NCBI RefSeq assembly: GCF_021155765.1
Contig: NC_060107.1
Location: forward strand, 17,036,501-17,100,500
Origin: Diprion similis
Lineage: Eukaryota; Arthropoda; Insecta; Hymenoptera; Diprionidae
Reading direction: 5' to 3'
DNA length: 64,000 bases
Numbering within the stretch: position 1 is the first letter of the stretch; every line of letters starts with the position of its first letter. The notes beneath the pieces were generated by a model. The model was given only the letters and a program-made list of their open reading frames with translations, did no database searches and had not been told where the DNA came from. Positions 44,711-57,284 of this stretch are shown here, one piece after another. The position numbers and the translations under genes are program-made.

Positions 44711-47178
44711 GAATTTAAATCCGCCGTCCGTGCAGTCTGGCCACCCCGAGACCCTGCTGTCAAACTCTGTTTCTGTCGGCGATGTAGTTCACATGCATTT
44801 TTGAGGTTAGAATCTCAAGTCATTCAGATAGTCACTCGGAAAGGCTTGGGAAGCATTTGTTATTGAAAATTGATTGTTCAAAGAACGATCGGAATTTAAT
44901 GCTGATGCTCTTTGAAAATTCGTCCAATGCGATTGAAACAAGAAATCTGTTCAAATGTTGGGTGCTTGGAAGAACCGAAGCAGGTAGGTGGGGACAATTT
45001 ATTCAATCATTTTCATTACTTCATACATTAAGAATAACAATGAAATTTTTTTCTTTCAACAGAAAATACAGCCAAAATAATAGCATCTCTGCTGTTCGCT
45101 GATGTCTTCTCTTCCCATTCAATTCATGACACATGCAGAGATCATCGGCCACTTTTGTTGGTTGGAAAAGGAAGTTGTAGATCTTACGGTTTCTTTCAAT
45201 TCAATTCAAATCTAATCTAAAAAAATCTAATCCGAAGAGTAAAACTCAGAAACATTCTGTGACACAAGTTAAAAATCAACATTTTCAAAATGTGCCTCAG
45301 TGCCACAATTAACTTTATGGATAATCATGTTTTAGAGTAATGTTCAGAACATTCATATGAAAATATTGACTTATCGGGTTCAACATTGTGCCCCTTGTTC
45401 CTTTGAAACAAATGAATATCTAATTTTCACTGAAGTTCATGAAAATATTTACTTAAACCTAAATCCAATACAATATCTTGTTCATAGTGCTCCGATCATC
45501 ATCCAGTAACATGAATATCCGAAAGTAATCCCTCTGTCGCAGAAACCGTTATAAGGTTCTTTGTTTTTAACTTGTGCCACTAGATAACTTTTGCATTGCA
45601 GATTCCATTTCCAATCTTAGGATGAGATTTTTTGTTTCGAACAGTGTTAACATGAGATGCAGAATTAATTATAATAAATGGAGATTCACAAACTCTCAGT
45701 TTCAATGAAGGACCATTGTAAAAGTATAAAATTGAATCTGGTTTCAAGCTTTCAATAAGTTACCGGATAACTCCCTGATAAAGATTCATCATCAAAAAGT
45801 TAGCCAGCAAGTAAGTCCTATTGTAGACAAAGTGATCATTTGTAACGTGTACTAGTAAGTGAATGCATTCCTTAGACCTTGCTGGGGTTGAACGAGGCTC
45901 AAGCACGGATGATAGCTGCAACTAGCTAGTCAGATGATACTGTCGATTAATATTGACTTTAAAGACATTTTCAACTGAAGTTATCCAACATTTTTAGATT
46001 GAGATTGGTTCAGTTTACACATCAAAATTCATCCTTGGAATCTGATTTAACACTTGAAACACTATTCATCTGAATTGAATACCAAGAGAGTGAAAAATAA
46101 AATATCAAAACTACCGATAATAAAATTTGAAAAATAATGTGGGCCAATAATACTGCTTGGATTACAATGGTGCACGGAATGATTGCTCTGTAAAATTAGT
46201 TAGCAGCAATTGTTGAATAACAAACTTATTACTATTGGCTCGATAGATCTAAAATAATGGAATATTCAAACACCATGATCTGTAGCGTGTCGTGCTCTTC
46301 AATTTTGCCACGACTGATGTTCAGAAGGTGGCGATGACCAGAAGAAATTCCTTCAGATACCTGTTGTCTAATGGAACAACGGAACAACTAGGTTCGATGG
46401 TTGGAACGGTGGCACCAATCGAGAAATTAGGGTCCTAGCCACCAAAACGTTTTGACCATCAGGTAAGGTATGATTTTCATCCTATTATCCAAACTTGAAA
46501 CTTTAAGTCTGTCAGAACAAACGAATTTTATCATTGAATACATGTGAAAATATTGTAATATGCAAATATCATAGCATCAGAAATTTACTTACACGCTTCA
46601 ACGCCTGACAACTTTAGTCTCGCTTCGATGATGGTTGTTTCCCACCTGAAAATATTAAAAGATATTATCATCAGACAAGAGCTTCTAATTGTTTTGGATA
46701 CCACTAATTTTCGATAAATTGCGACAGAAAAACGAATTGCTACTTTTTGTACTCCTAAGCTTTGTGTTTCAAGATACACTATTTCTTTTATTCCTTGTTA
46801 CTGATTTTATTTTAATATTTCATGTTCATCGGCACTGATAACTGGCCTACGGAGCACTGCACTGTAACAAATCTACTCTGGAGCAACCTTCTACTGGGTT
46901 TCAACAATCCATTTATTTTTAATTTTATGTAAATAAAAAATCTGTTTAAAATAAACAATATTTTTACTTACCTGCCTCAGTTTGTCTAGACTCCCACTCG
47001 TTGATGACGTTCCACATTTAATTTCAGATTTCTTCTTTCAATAAATAACTGATCCAATTTCTGTAGCTTTTGATATTTGTTTCTCCATTGACGCCTTTAT
47101 TGTATCGATTAAATATCTTTTAATATTAACTACGGTATTGCTGAATGACACTTTTCTTAGAAAATTCACGATAAGTAG
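44711..47178. other. Interior of the inverted-repeat segment, no gene seen
   Basis: AT-rich, short frames only; no domain recognised on either strand. Confidence 0.5.
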
Positions 47179-47762
47179 TGTGACGAGGGGTGAGCCTCGC
47201 ACTTATTTGGGGAGAAAGGAGGGAGACGAGAGACGAGGGAGAGAGAGTTCACGCGTCTGAGTCGTGGAGAACAAATATCGAGCCTGTATTTTTTTTGTCC
47301 CCAGAGGGGCCTTAAAAACTAAATTACAAAAGCGTGGTCCCACGTGGCGGCCGGTCACGCCCCGGCCGATTAGCGTGTACTTAAATCTAATTCCTTAAAA
47401 CTACGGATGATGTGTAAATGATAGTGTGGCTGAGAGGGTGTGTGTGTGAGTGTGTGGGTATGTGCGGTGTGTGTGTGTGGAAGGGGGAGATCTGAGGAGG
47501 ATGTCGTGGTGCGATGCGGCGACGGGAGGAGTGGGTGATTAGCGTGGGGTTGCACAGAGGAGCAAATGCGGATCAGCTGACCTTTTCTCTACGTGGCGGT
47601 GGCGTCATCGATGCGTCCGTCTCGGCCGGCGGTTGTCACAAGAGTGACTTCTCCGGCCGGCCCGGCGCGTCTTCGGGTGCGCCCGGGCCGGTTCGGCATT
47701 GTTCGGCCCCGCTCCGCGGGTTTGGGGCTTATTGTGATGTGCACGCGGGGTGCAACGTCACA
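47179..47762 (+). repeat. Solo LTR, 584 bp
   Basis: Starts TGTGACGAGGGG and ends GCAACGTCACA, with a perfect 4-bp duplication GTAG on both sides (47175-47178, 47763-47766). GC-rich with a TG/GT microsatellite near 47440-47480. Its ends are like LTR-A but the body is different, so it is a separate family with the same type of termini. Confidence 0.85.
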
Positions 47763-47959
47763 GTAGGAATAAATATCAACATAACCTTAATACGCTACTT
47801 TACGCGCGAGATATTCAGAGCCTTGTCTCATTTCGTGTACGTTGGTCGCCTTGGTTAGCTGACGAAAATTACTCCGCGGGGCAATTTCGCTGACCAATGA
47901 AATTGAATCATTTGGCGCATGCGCAGTTCCTGTTTAGTTTCTAGAGATGGTCCCGGTAT

Positions 47960-48868
47960 ATGTATCGAAGTGAGGAGGTCAGTCACATAATTCCAGGTCA
48001 AAGAAGCTGCATAACCGTTGAAAGAAATGTTGAAAAAATATCGCTTCAGAAGCATCTGATGTTGAATAATATGAGAGAATTGTATCGATTATTCCGTGAT
48101 CGTTATCCGGGTAAAAAAATCGGTGTTTCTAAATTTGCAGAGTTGGTGAATTTTTAGTAGTATGCGATTTCGCTGAGAATTATGCATTTGTTGTACAAGA
48201 TTCCACGCAAGGGTTTCACTAGACCAATAATCAGGCAACTATTCATCCAATCGTGGTTTACCATAAAATTTACGCCGACGACCAGTTGAGACATTTTAGT
48301 TTTGTGATAATTTCAGAGCATCTGAAACATAATACAGTCGCGGTTAATTTATTTCAAAAAAAGTTGATCAACTTTATAAAAGAGAAGTTTCAAAATTCGA
48401 TTCCTATAGAAAAAATAATTTATTTCTCCGATGGAGCAGCTTCCCAATATTAGAACAAAAAGAAATTTCATAAACATAACACATCACTTCGAAGACTTTC
48501 AATGCGAAGCCGAATGGTATTTTTTTGCTACATCACATGGAAAATGGCCGTGTGATGGTGTTGGTGCAACTGTCAAGAGATTAGCTTCGCGTACGAGTTT
48601 ACAACTGATTGGCAATTCCGATCCTATCCAAACACCGCTGGATCTGTATAATTGGGCAGGTTCTTATTTTCGGAGCATATCTTTTGCGTACTGTACGTCT
48701 GCAGAATATCAAGCGGAAGAATCTATTTTACAAAATCGATTCGATAAAGCCTTGACAGTTCGTGGCACTCGAAAATTACATGCGGTTATTCCAGTATCTC
48801 ATAAACTCATCAAAACAAAATTATTTTCCGAATCAGAAAAATTTGATTCGACGAAAATTATGAATTAA
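47960..48868 (+). pseudogene. DDE-type transposase-like gene (truncated and frameshifted)
   Basis: Piece 1 (47960-48157): EVSHIIPGQRSCITVERN and LYRLFRDRYPGKKIGVSKF. Piece 2 (48162-48453): an acidic FAENYAFVVQDST block, then HFSFVIISEHLKHNTVAVN and IIYFSDGAASQY. Piece 3 (48450-48868, shifted frame): NFINITHHFEDF, AEWYFFATSHGKWPCDG, VKRLAS, IQTPLDLYNWA. This is a protein family I know as dispersed, transposon-like copies in insects; the SDGAASQY and SHGK-PCDG blocks are its signature. Asp residues in the acidic and SDGA blocks suit an RNase H-fold transposase. The N-terminus and a middle portion are missing, and stops and a frameshift near 48450 break it. I cannot name the superfamily. Confidence 0.65.
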
Positions 48869-49712
48869 TTTCAAACAGAGGTTGGCTACTAAGCGTTATC
48901 CTGCGAATCATCGCTGAAAATATCGGCCCTTTTCAGAGCCACCAACATATTGCAAGATTATCTATCAGTCATGTAACACAAACTGAGTGAAATAGAATTA
49001 AACCCAATTTCAGCACAGGAGTGCTCAACGAACCATAACCGTACTGGAATTCTCAGAACAGGTATACAGTTTAACTCCAAGAAAGGATGACCAGTGGACG
49101 GATACTTGAGGGCTAAGGTGGTTAATAGCTATTTCCGTAGAATGGATAGCCCGGGTAAGTGGAAGAGCATCAAATCAAATTGAACTCCACTTTATCGTAT
49201 ATAATGTACGCAATACACCGAGTTCGCGGGAGTAGCGCTGACGCGCGACGAGACTTTTCATTTTTTTTCTCCGGCCCTGGTAACTTCTCCATCAATTCTT
49301 TTTTTAGGAATAAAGAGGAAGGATACAGGTATCCGAAAAAAATTATCTCTATGAATTGTTGTTAGTCCCGCGGAAATGGCAGCGAAATCAAAAAAAGAAA
49401 CCGTAAAAAAATATTGAAAGAAATTTTTTTTTCCCAAAGAAATTTTTTTTATCGAAGCGCATTCTTTTACCAACAGAACGATTGTAGGATCAGTCCGCTC
49501 CGATGTATACTTTCGGAGATATGAATTTTCAAACATAGCAGTGCAACAGTGATATACAAAACTTTACATAGCTCGAACTCAGCCATTTTTGAAAAAATTT
49601 CAAAATCCTTGAAATTGTATTTTTTTTTCACATAATACTACGGATATTTCAAATGGCGCAAAGATCCGTGACTTGACGGTTTTTTTTTTGAGTGAAGTGA
49701 CGTGGATCCGCT
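48869..49712. other. No recognisable gene
   Basis: AT-rich with poly-T and poly-A runs (for example 49258-49270, 49620-49630). No motif. Confidence 0.4.
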
Positions 49713-50345
49713 CATATAGTAGATGGAGGGAGCCTGTCCTATCCTGGCCCATAAGTGGCGATGTTACCAAGGATAGGTATAGTAGCATGAGAACCTATCT
49801 CTCTCTTACAAAATGTGATTGGTCAGTTCAAATCAGCCACCAGACTACGTCAGAGCTGTACCAAGCAGTACGGTAAGGGTGCAGTGCCCTATGTGCCCAT
49901 GTAGTGAGGCCTTAGAGCTAAGAATGAAGCAGGATGCATTCCAAAGCGTGCATTATTGATGAAACATTAACAATCGCGTCAGTAACCAAATTTCAGAATG
50001 GTTCTGAAATGCATAGTTTGTAAAATAGAAAGTGATGATCCAAATCCCAAATTCGAAAAGCAAGTTTTCTTTCGAAAGAAAATTATTCTTTTTTGTTACA
50101 ATTGTAATCAATTCTTCAGTGTAAATTTATTATGTATATTAGATTGAAATGTACATAAAATATTATATAAGATATACAATAATAATAAATTTCATAAAAA
50201 ATTTTAGTTAGGTGCCTATCATTGACGCGGGTACTAAATTTACCACGCTACGCTCCTGGCTTAGAAAAAGACAGGTTCTCAAGCTACTCATTCCCTCTCT
50301 GTCGTCACACTTTCCGGCCAGAAGGCTCCCTCCATCTACTATATG
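49713..50345. repeat. 23-bp perfect inverted repeats, 590 bp apart
   Basis: 49713-49735 (CATATAGTAGATGGAGGG...) and 50323-50345 are exact reverse complements. The interior is non-coding. Could be a MITE-like element; no target duplication is evident. Confidence 0.6.
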
Positions 50346-51306
50346 CTCTAAGATTAGCAACAATACATAAATCTTAAAGCTATCTCTGGTTGTTCATTGG
50401 CGGCACGGCAGGACTCTCCCTTGCTCTTTAAGAGCGCTTGACGCGGCCGCCTGGGAGTGGAGGTGCGGGTCGGTGACGGGCTGGTAGACCCGCCACGTCA
50501 CAATAGATATTAATTGTCCGACTTATTTTACCGAATTATTTGATAACAGACTTAACCATAAGTACCCATCCAACCCAAATACACTTAACATTGTCCTAAT
50601 TCCTAAACACCCAACACCTATACTCCTACCGCACATACGTTCTCATTTCCTGAATAAACGAAAAATTGACAAATTTCTATATATCAAATTGTTCGCCTTG
50701 TCTACGCTCATTTTCTTATACCAAGATGATTCACTGCCCATGGTGAAGTTCAAACGTCCTGAGAAGGAACTTGCTCTCCGTTTCACATTTTCGCTTCGTT
50801 CCTTAGATAACATTGCTAGAAAGCAATTGGCGCCCAACAAAAAAAAAATATACAAATATAAAGTGCACGTGGCCGGAGTGACACACGGTCAATAAGATAA
50901 GTAAGTAAAACAGGGTGTCAAAGGATGTAGGAATTCACAATTCCCGTATAATTCCCAAAGACTACCATTTTTTTGAAAATTAATTTCTTTCTTTTTTTTC
51001 TAACCCCCGTATATTCGTATATAATGATTTCTCGTGCGTTTGTGCGTTTATCACATAATCAACTGTGAAACATCATAATTGACGTTGTGAAGTAATGATG
51101 AATTCGAGTAGAGTCGTAAGAGGGTCAACAACTTTGAGTTTTCAAATACGCGAGAACGTATTTTATAGAATTTCAAAATGCAGAAAGTGGAAGTACAGAA
51201 AAATAAAATCGAAAGGTAAAGTGTAGCAGAATCAGAATACAGACTCTTATTCGTTGTGACAATATTATATTAGGGCTCTCCATAATCGAAATTTTCAACA
51301 TTTTAA
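50346..51306. other. Non-coding, includes another LTR-type end
   Basis: The GC-rich part ends in CCGCCACGTCACA at 50490-50502, the same 3' terminus as the LTR-A group, but no matching start was found. The rest is AT-rich with no gene. Confidence 0.4.
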
Positions 51307-53652
51307 ATTAAGCTGCCGCATAAACCAATCTATGCAATCGGTGCCGCGTTTACCATGAAACTCCGATAAGGTCTCATCTTACGCGCAATGTACGTAGTAT
51401 GCTACACTGTGCGGGATATGCTTTTGAATTTCATATATTTTACGGTTTTGAAATTCGTCTACAGGTTCGGATTCTAATATACATTCGAGATCGGCGTAAA
51501 CAGCAAACGGGATAGTGCCTTTGTTTTTGAAATTCTTAAACTTTAAATTTAAATCTTCAGATCTTAGAAATTCCATGCGCACTTTATTCAACATAATACA
51601 ATGCTGCCGATGGTGTTCGTAGGCGTGTTTCACAGCGAGTGGCACAGGCATCTGTCGCATAAAAACAGCCGGCCATTATAATTGGACAATTGTTTGCTAA
51701 CCAATCGCGAGAGATCTTTGATCCAAGCAAAGTGGAATCTTGGTGTGAATTCGCGGTTAATATCATGCTCGGGGCAATTGTTACTTCCAAGCATTAGAAG
51801 ATGAATCGTGTCAACGTTTGCGCTATGCTGATTTTTACTCAAATAAATCGGCACGATGATGCTTTTCTCGGATTTTGCATGATGCGAAAAAGTTTCGGAT
51901 CCTATTGCATATACATTGATTCGCAAATTATTTAATTTCTCAAACTTTTCCACGTCATGCAGAGTAGCAGGGAATTTGATGCCTCTGCAGTTCAACTCTC
52001 GAATATATCGGCAATAGCTATGCATCTGGCTAACATTGATGTTGACCGGGTGGAGAGCTGCGGTAACGGCCCACAGAAGACATCTTTCATCCTCGTTTTT
52101 GACGTTGACCACCGCCTTCTTGCGTTGAATGTCCATGGGTAGCGTGACGAATGTTGAAGCTCCTGCAGCGAGAGGCTGGTATCGGTTGATATTGACGGCA
52201 ATATTTAAAATCTCGATCATACTCCAGCCGGAATCGCATTGTTCGAAATCTTCGACCTTTACGAGCAGTTTGTTCTTTGCGTCCGCGAACCAGCCGTCTA
52301 TATCACTCGATGGGAGGATCGTTACGTTGGATGTATTGAAGCTTTCAACTTCTGCAGCGACCTCGTCATGCTTGACGTTTTCAAATTCGCATGTCAATAT
52401 CACGTTGACCTTCACATTCCCCTCATTACGCTGTGCCAGTTTCAATTTTCCGACGATGATCCGCCGCGCGTCGCTCAGAAAGACCTCCAAATCCTTATGG
52501 CCAAGATTGGTGACAATGCCGGTGCGAATCCGGTTAGCAAAAGCGCTGTCAACATCGTCCCACTGTACACCCGCTGGACTGCTGATATTGCCGCCTATCA
52601 CGAGGCCGTGCTGCCGCTGTTGCTGCTGGATCTTTGCGACCCAGGATTGTATGAGGGAGATCTTATGTTGGATTTGCTGTTTCGCCCCCACACTCATTAT
52701 CGGCTGTTGAAGAATATCTTGCAAAACTTGTGTATTTGCCACTCCAATACCAATCCAATGATTAAAGACATCGCGACTTCCTTCTCCGGGAGTTTGCTCG
52801 CGCAGCAAATTGTACGCCTCCCCCATCTGCTCGACGAGTCCCATATATGCTTCGGAGGCCATGACTTTGACGTTGGTGATGATGATATTCGGAACTTTTC
52901 ACTTTCACGTGTTGTGTAAGACTGAAGAGTCTGCAATGGATGTGTTGCCCTTATGTCGAAGGATTGTGAGGACGGGAGGGAGGGAGGGATGGAGGGAGGG
53001 GGGTCTTCGCGTTCTGCGGCAGCTGCAGCCTCCTAGATAAAAATTGTAGTCAGCCACGTCTGAGCCTGCACACGCCTACCCCTCCCCTATCATTGAAAAA
53101 AACGTTGAAGATACCCAGTGGAAGAATCGGCTGGCGAACAGCGGCTTCAAGCGGCATAAAGATGAATTCTGATCCCTAGACTCCTGACCGAGTGATTTAT
53201 GTTAATGGGATCTGACGAAAAGGGTTGTTCGGGAAAAGCCTTTTGAGAAAACGTAGCAGCAGTCAGTAATTATTGCACCCAGATGGTGAGAATCCGACTC
53301 TGCAACGATTAGCCAAGACTGAACCGCTTAGTAAATTTCTGCATAAGCTTTTTGCGATGGTTCATAATGGTGCATAAGCACATTTACAAATATTCTGGCA
53401 TGGTTTTAATTTCCTCCTTGTGTCCCTATCCCACTGCGTTTATTATCGGCATGAGCTGAGAGGCAGCATTTCCACGGATTTTTTCAAGTGTTCTAGCGTT
53501 ATCTAACCTAGAGCCACCCGCCGTCGAACAAGACCCGACGGGAATCTCCCCCCCCCCCCCTAGCGGCGCTGCAGTCGCCCCGGCCTGTAGGAATAGGGGG
53601 GCTGGTGGCGGAAACTGGAACTAGAATCCAGAACTCTCCTATATTATCTACT
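51307..53652 (-). mobile_element. Polinton right-end fragment (third copy)
   Basis: Homologous to the right arm of the outer Polinton: from within PolB (about codon 520) out to the terminus AACTCTCCTATATTATCTACT at 53652. It lacks the rest of the element. The site occupied by the inner Polinton in the other copy is empty here (53398-53410 reads GGCATGGTTTTAAT), which defines that insertion exactly. Diverged by a few percent. Confidence 0.9.
51379..52862 (-). pseudogene. Third PolB fragment, N-terminal part
   Basis: ATG at 52862 (MASEAYMGLVEQMGEAY). Includes the N-terminal module (RIRTGIVTNLGHKD) and the CDRCLC finger; a frameshift near 51630-51660 moves the rest (HAYEHHRQHC, FAVYADLECILE) into another frame. 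Exo I is present, but Exo II/III and the palm are missing because the fragment ends at 51307. Confidence 0.9.
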
Positions 53653-54489
53653 CTTCATAAATCCTCCTATCTTGTATACGTTTGTATCGTGGCACAAAAA
53701 CTCTCGGGTTAGGACGGGAAGGCATTGTCTTGGTTAAATTGTCCTAATATTATAGTAGAAAATAAAAATGAAAACAAACAATTACGAACGTCACAGAACT
53801 CGCAGTTCAATGAGGACACTTTTAAGATGTGTAATCACGATAACTTGAAAAATAACTTGATAATTAAGGTAGTAAATTGGGAAGTATTCAAGGTAGAAGT
53901 TTGTAGAATTTAAGGAGGAAGTTCACACAGTATTTGGGGGAAAATTCACACAGTAATGTAGAGGCGATCACAGTATTTATGCGTCAACAACACCGAAAAA
54001 CTATACTTATGATGAGGGGTCAAACATTTGCTGGAATAATCGGAAAAAAATCTACAAAAAAATTCTGTGGAAATAATGACGTATCAGGCCCACGGGACAT
54101 GACGGAATATGATCCTATTTTCTAATTGGATTTTCAAAGTGGTGCCCTAGTCGACGTCGGCATTGACATAGATCTCCGAATGTATCACATATCTCAAGGG
54201 CCGGACGGGAAGTAACAAAACCATTTCATATGAAATTTCATGAATGAAGAAACATGAGTCGAGAATATGTCATATACGCTCGGAGTTGAATCGCTTTTTG
54301 AATTACAATAAATCAACAAAGCAAAAAAAAATATACAAGGCGAGGACAGATTATTATTATTAGTGAATGCAATAACAAGTGAACCGTGAACGTTCGACGG
54401 TCGAAACTCGCATGCGTAGCAAGGCGGCGTCTGCCCGACAGGCGGAGAAGCGAAACCGAACGGCTTCGAAAATACCGCAGTAGTATGTG
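53653..54489. other. No recognisable gene
   Basis: AT-rich, short frames only. Nothing supported beyond the flanks. Confidence 0.4.
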
Positions 54490-55110
54490 GTACTTTGGGG
54501 CGTCACAACAAACCCCCCTCCCGCCCCTCTCCGGCGTCAGCCCCTCGCCTGGGAGTGACTTTGGGGTGCGTTCCCCCTTCCCCCACCACCCCTCACCGCG
54601 GAGTTACTTTGGGACGCGTTCCCCTTCCCCCCACCGCCCCTCGCCTAGGAGTGGATTTTGGGACGCATATCCCTTCCCCGCCACTCCTCGCCTAGGAGCG
54701 GATTTTGGGACGCGTACCCCTTTCCCCGTCACCCCTCGCCGAGGAGTGACTTTGGGGCGCGTACCCCTTCCCCCCGCCATCCCCTTACCTAGGAGCGGAT
54801 TTTGGGACATCATTCCTGTTCCCCGTCACCCCTTACCAACGAGCGATTTTCGTCTAGAGGCTTCTATGGACCGTCAACCCTTTCCCCGCTACCCCCTTGA
54901 CCAGAAGCGATTTTCGGGTGCTGTTCCCCTACCCTGCGACCCCTGACCAGCAAAACTGATTCCGGACTCTATGCGAAGGCTGCTGAGTGTGTACCCTTTA
55001 CCCTGGATCCCCTATCCGCGAGACGGACTCCTTCCTCTCACCTCGTACCCCTGGCCGCGAGACAGACTTTGGGCTATGAACCCCTCTACCCGCTACCTCT
55101 GACCACAAAG
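54490..55110. repeat. GC-rich minisatellite, 47-51-bp period
   Basis: A phrase like TTTGGGACGCGTTCCCCTTCCCC recurs about every 47 bp (54612, 54659, 54706, 54753, then about 54803), with CCCTCGCCTAGGAGTG between. Units degrade toward 55110. It gives a long Pro/Arg/Ser frame (54386-54946) that I regard as repeat-derived. Confidence 0.9.
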
Positions 55111-55352
55111 CGAACTCTGTGCCATGGACGTCTACGACTGCAGTCACTTCCTCCTCCTCCTCCTCCTTTATCCAAATGATGACCCAGACTCTCTGCCTAC
55201 GTCACGAACGGGACTCGTTCTTCCTTCAGCCCTGTTCTTTGCGGCGGTTGCTCGTGTCACTGACCTTACCCCGCCAGTATTTACCCTAAGGCTTACTTAT
55301 ACTTGAAAAATGTAGACATGCTTTTCTAATGTTAAACTATAGTCGTACTTAG

Positions 55353-55370
55353 ATATATATATATATATAT
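55353..55370. repeat. (AT)n microsatellite, LTR-A target
   Basis: 18 bp of AT directly before LTR-A copy 2. AT also continues at 59019-59028, so the LTR inserted into an AT run. Confidence 0.9.
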
Positions 55371-57284
55371 TGTGACGAGGTTTTTCGCCGCTCTTGGTCA
55401 CCCGGAGAAGTTCCCAAGAGTTAACCTGGTGCACAATGATTCGGCAACCCGCGATGCAATCTACGGCTTACAAAAGCTATCGCGAAATTTTGTTGGGCGC
55501 CTGGCGTGATAAACACGCCTCGAATCTTTACCTTCGCAATTCCTCGGCTGTCCTTCTCTACGCCAGGTAGCTCAGTACCGCGGAGAGGGGGGTGGGTAGT
55601 TTTGCGGAGAGAAAGAACGAACACTCGACACGATACAGAATTTAACAAAATAAAATAATATATTCAAAAAAGAATCGAAGCAGTACAAAACAAAAAGAAA
55701 AAGAAACAGATACTCAATTCGCCTCCCGCGATTCCACCAACAAAATAGAAAGAAAATCAAATCTTAACTAGACCTTAAATCTACGTGCGCTAGTCGCGTT
55801 CCTCGTCTCAACGAGATTAACAAAACACAAATCAAAATACAGAAAATCGACAACGATACGAACACGCTACTCGTGATCGTTCTTCCCTTAATTATAAATA
55901 TCGGCGCTATTCGCCAAACCCAAACAGAATTATCGCGCTAATCGCAAAACATACCCTATAAGTAACTCGACAGTAATTCTTACTGAACAACTTAAATCGA
56001 AGCGATTAATCGCGACGCATCCGAAACTTCACTATCTTCCGAAATAAATCAATTAAGGAGACTAGAAATAATAACCCAGCCAAACGGAGCGCTCACACTT
56101 AGCGATACGCGACCTGCACGAGAGGTGACACTTTCTAAACACGCGAACGCGACTTTGACCCTTTGCAGCGGAATTTGGGCTGCTCGCAAATAACGAAACG
56201 AATGACTCTACTCAACATGTACAATAGCCAAAATTGACTCGATACGCTATCGCAAAAAAAAATAAAAATCAAGCTCCGGCCACCAACCAAGGAAATCGGC
56301 AAACGAATTTCGAGTATCGTTTGACGCAATTCAACATGGCCAACCGTTACCCGGTGCGCCGACCTAAACCGTTCTCGAAATTTGTCCGCAAAGAAGCAAT
56401 AGCGCTTACCGCAATGAATCCAGACCAGAAAAATCTCCGTAACGATAATTGGACAATAGTCCCGTCTTCCGCGAATCCCAAAATTTTAACACCAATCGCT
56501 CAACTCTCTCAATAACCCAAAAAACTATCTTTACAAAATTTTCGCAGCCTTCGCTAGATTCAGCACCAGGACGCAAGTGTCCTGCTCCGTCACGCCGAGC
56601 CAAAAATTCAAACCGAGGCGTTGTCGTTTCCAAAATTTGACGTATCTTATTGGGTATCGAATTACGCGACTATTAAATTCTAGCTTATCGCTAACGTCGG
56701 TTTCCGCTGTCGCGGCTCGCAGATTGGTCGTTGGACTCTCCGGTGTTCAGTCCTCGTCAGTGGCGTAGAGGCAGCACGATCGTTGGCATGATGGTGTATC
56801 GCGAGCACGGTGTAAGAATAATAGGTGGTCCGGCTGCGGCTTGGGGGCTGTGATTATTTTAGCATAATTCAGTGCTTGGCCACCAGACGGATACGTGTCG
56901 CAAGGGTCAATTGTAAACAATTATGGCGCACACAGTGTTCGAAAAAGAGGAGATGAGGGTGTCATGTATATTAAAATTTGAGCAAAAGTTGCAGTTGCCA
57001 ACATAAAATGACAATAATATCAAATTATAAAATATATAAAACATGTAAAGTAATATAAAATAAATACGAGTAAACTTATGAGGTTGAAATTCATAACGTT
57101 GCCGCAACAGAATGATTGATAAAAGTTTGAAATTTTCAAACACACGAAATTATGCGATGAAATTTTCGAAGTTTAGTCAAACATTATGTGTCTCACTTAT
57201 TTTGCAATAACAATATTTGACTCACAAAATTGTGCCTTTTTTCAATATTCTATTGCAGCAACGTTACGAATTTCCTGTTAAAAA

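Larger units (their letters stand above)
44666..47959. mobile_element. 3.3-kb segment bounded by perfect 45-bp inverted repeats
   Basis: 44666-44710 and 47915-47959 are exact reverse complements (outer end ATACCGGGACCATC, inner end GCGCATGCGC). The segment looks like a DNA transposon with short terminal repeats, but it contains no recognisable transposase, only AT-rich DNA and a solo LTR (47179-47762). No clear target duplication. A transposase-like frame begins immediately outside, at 47960. Confidence 0.65.

Noticed and set aside
54386..54946. 186-codon Pro/Arg-rich frame and the overlapping frames around it
   Set aside because: Produced by the GC-rich minisatellite with a period near a multiple of three; no domain.
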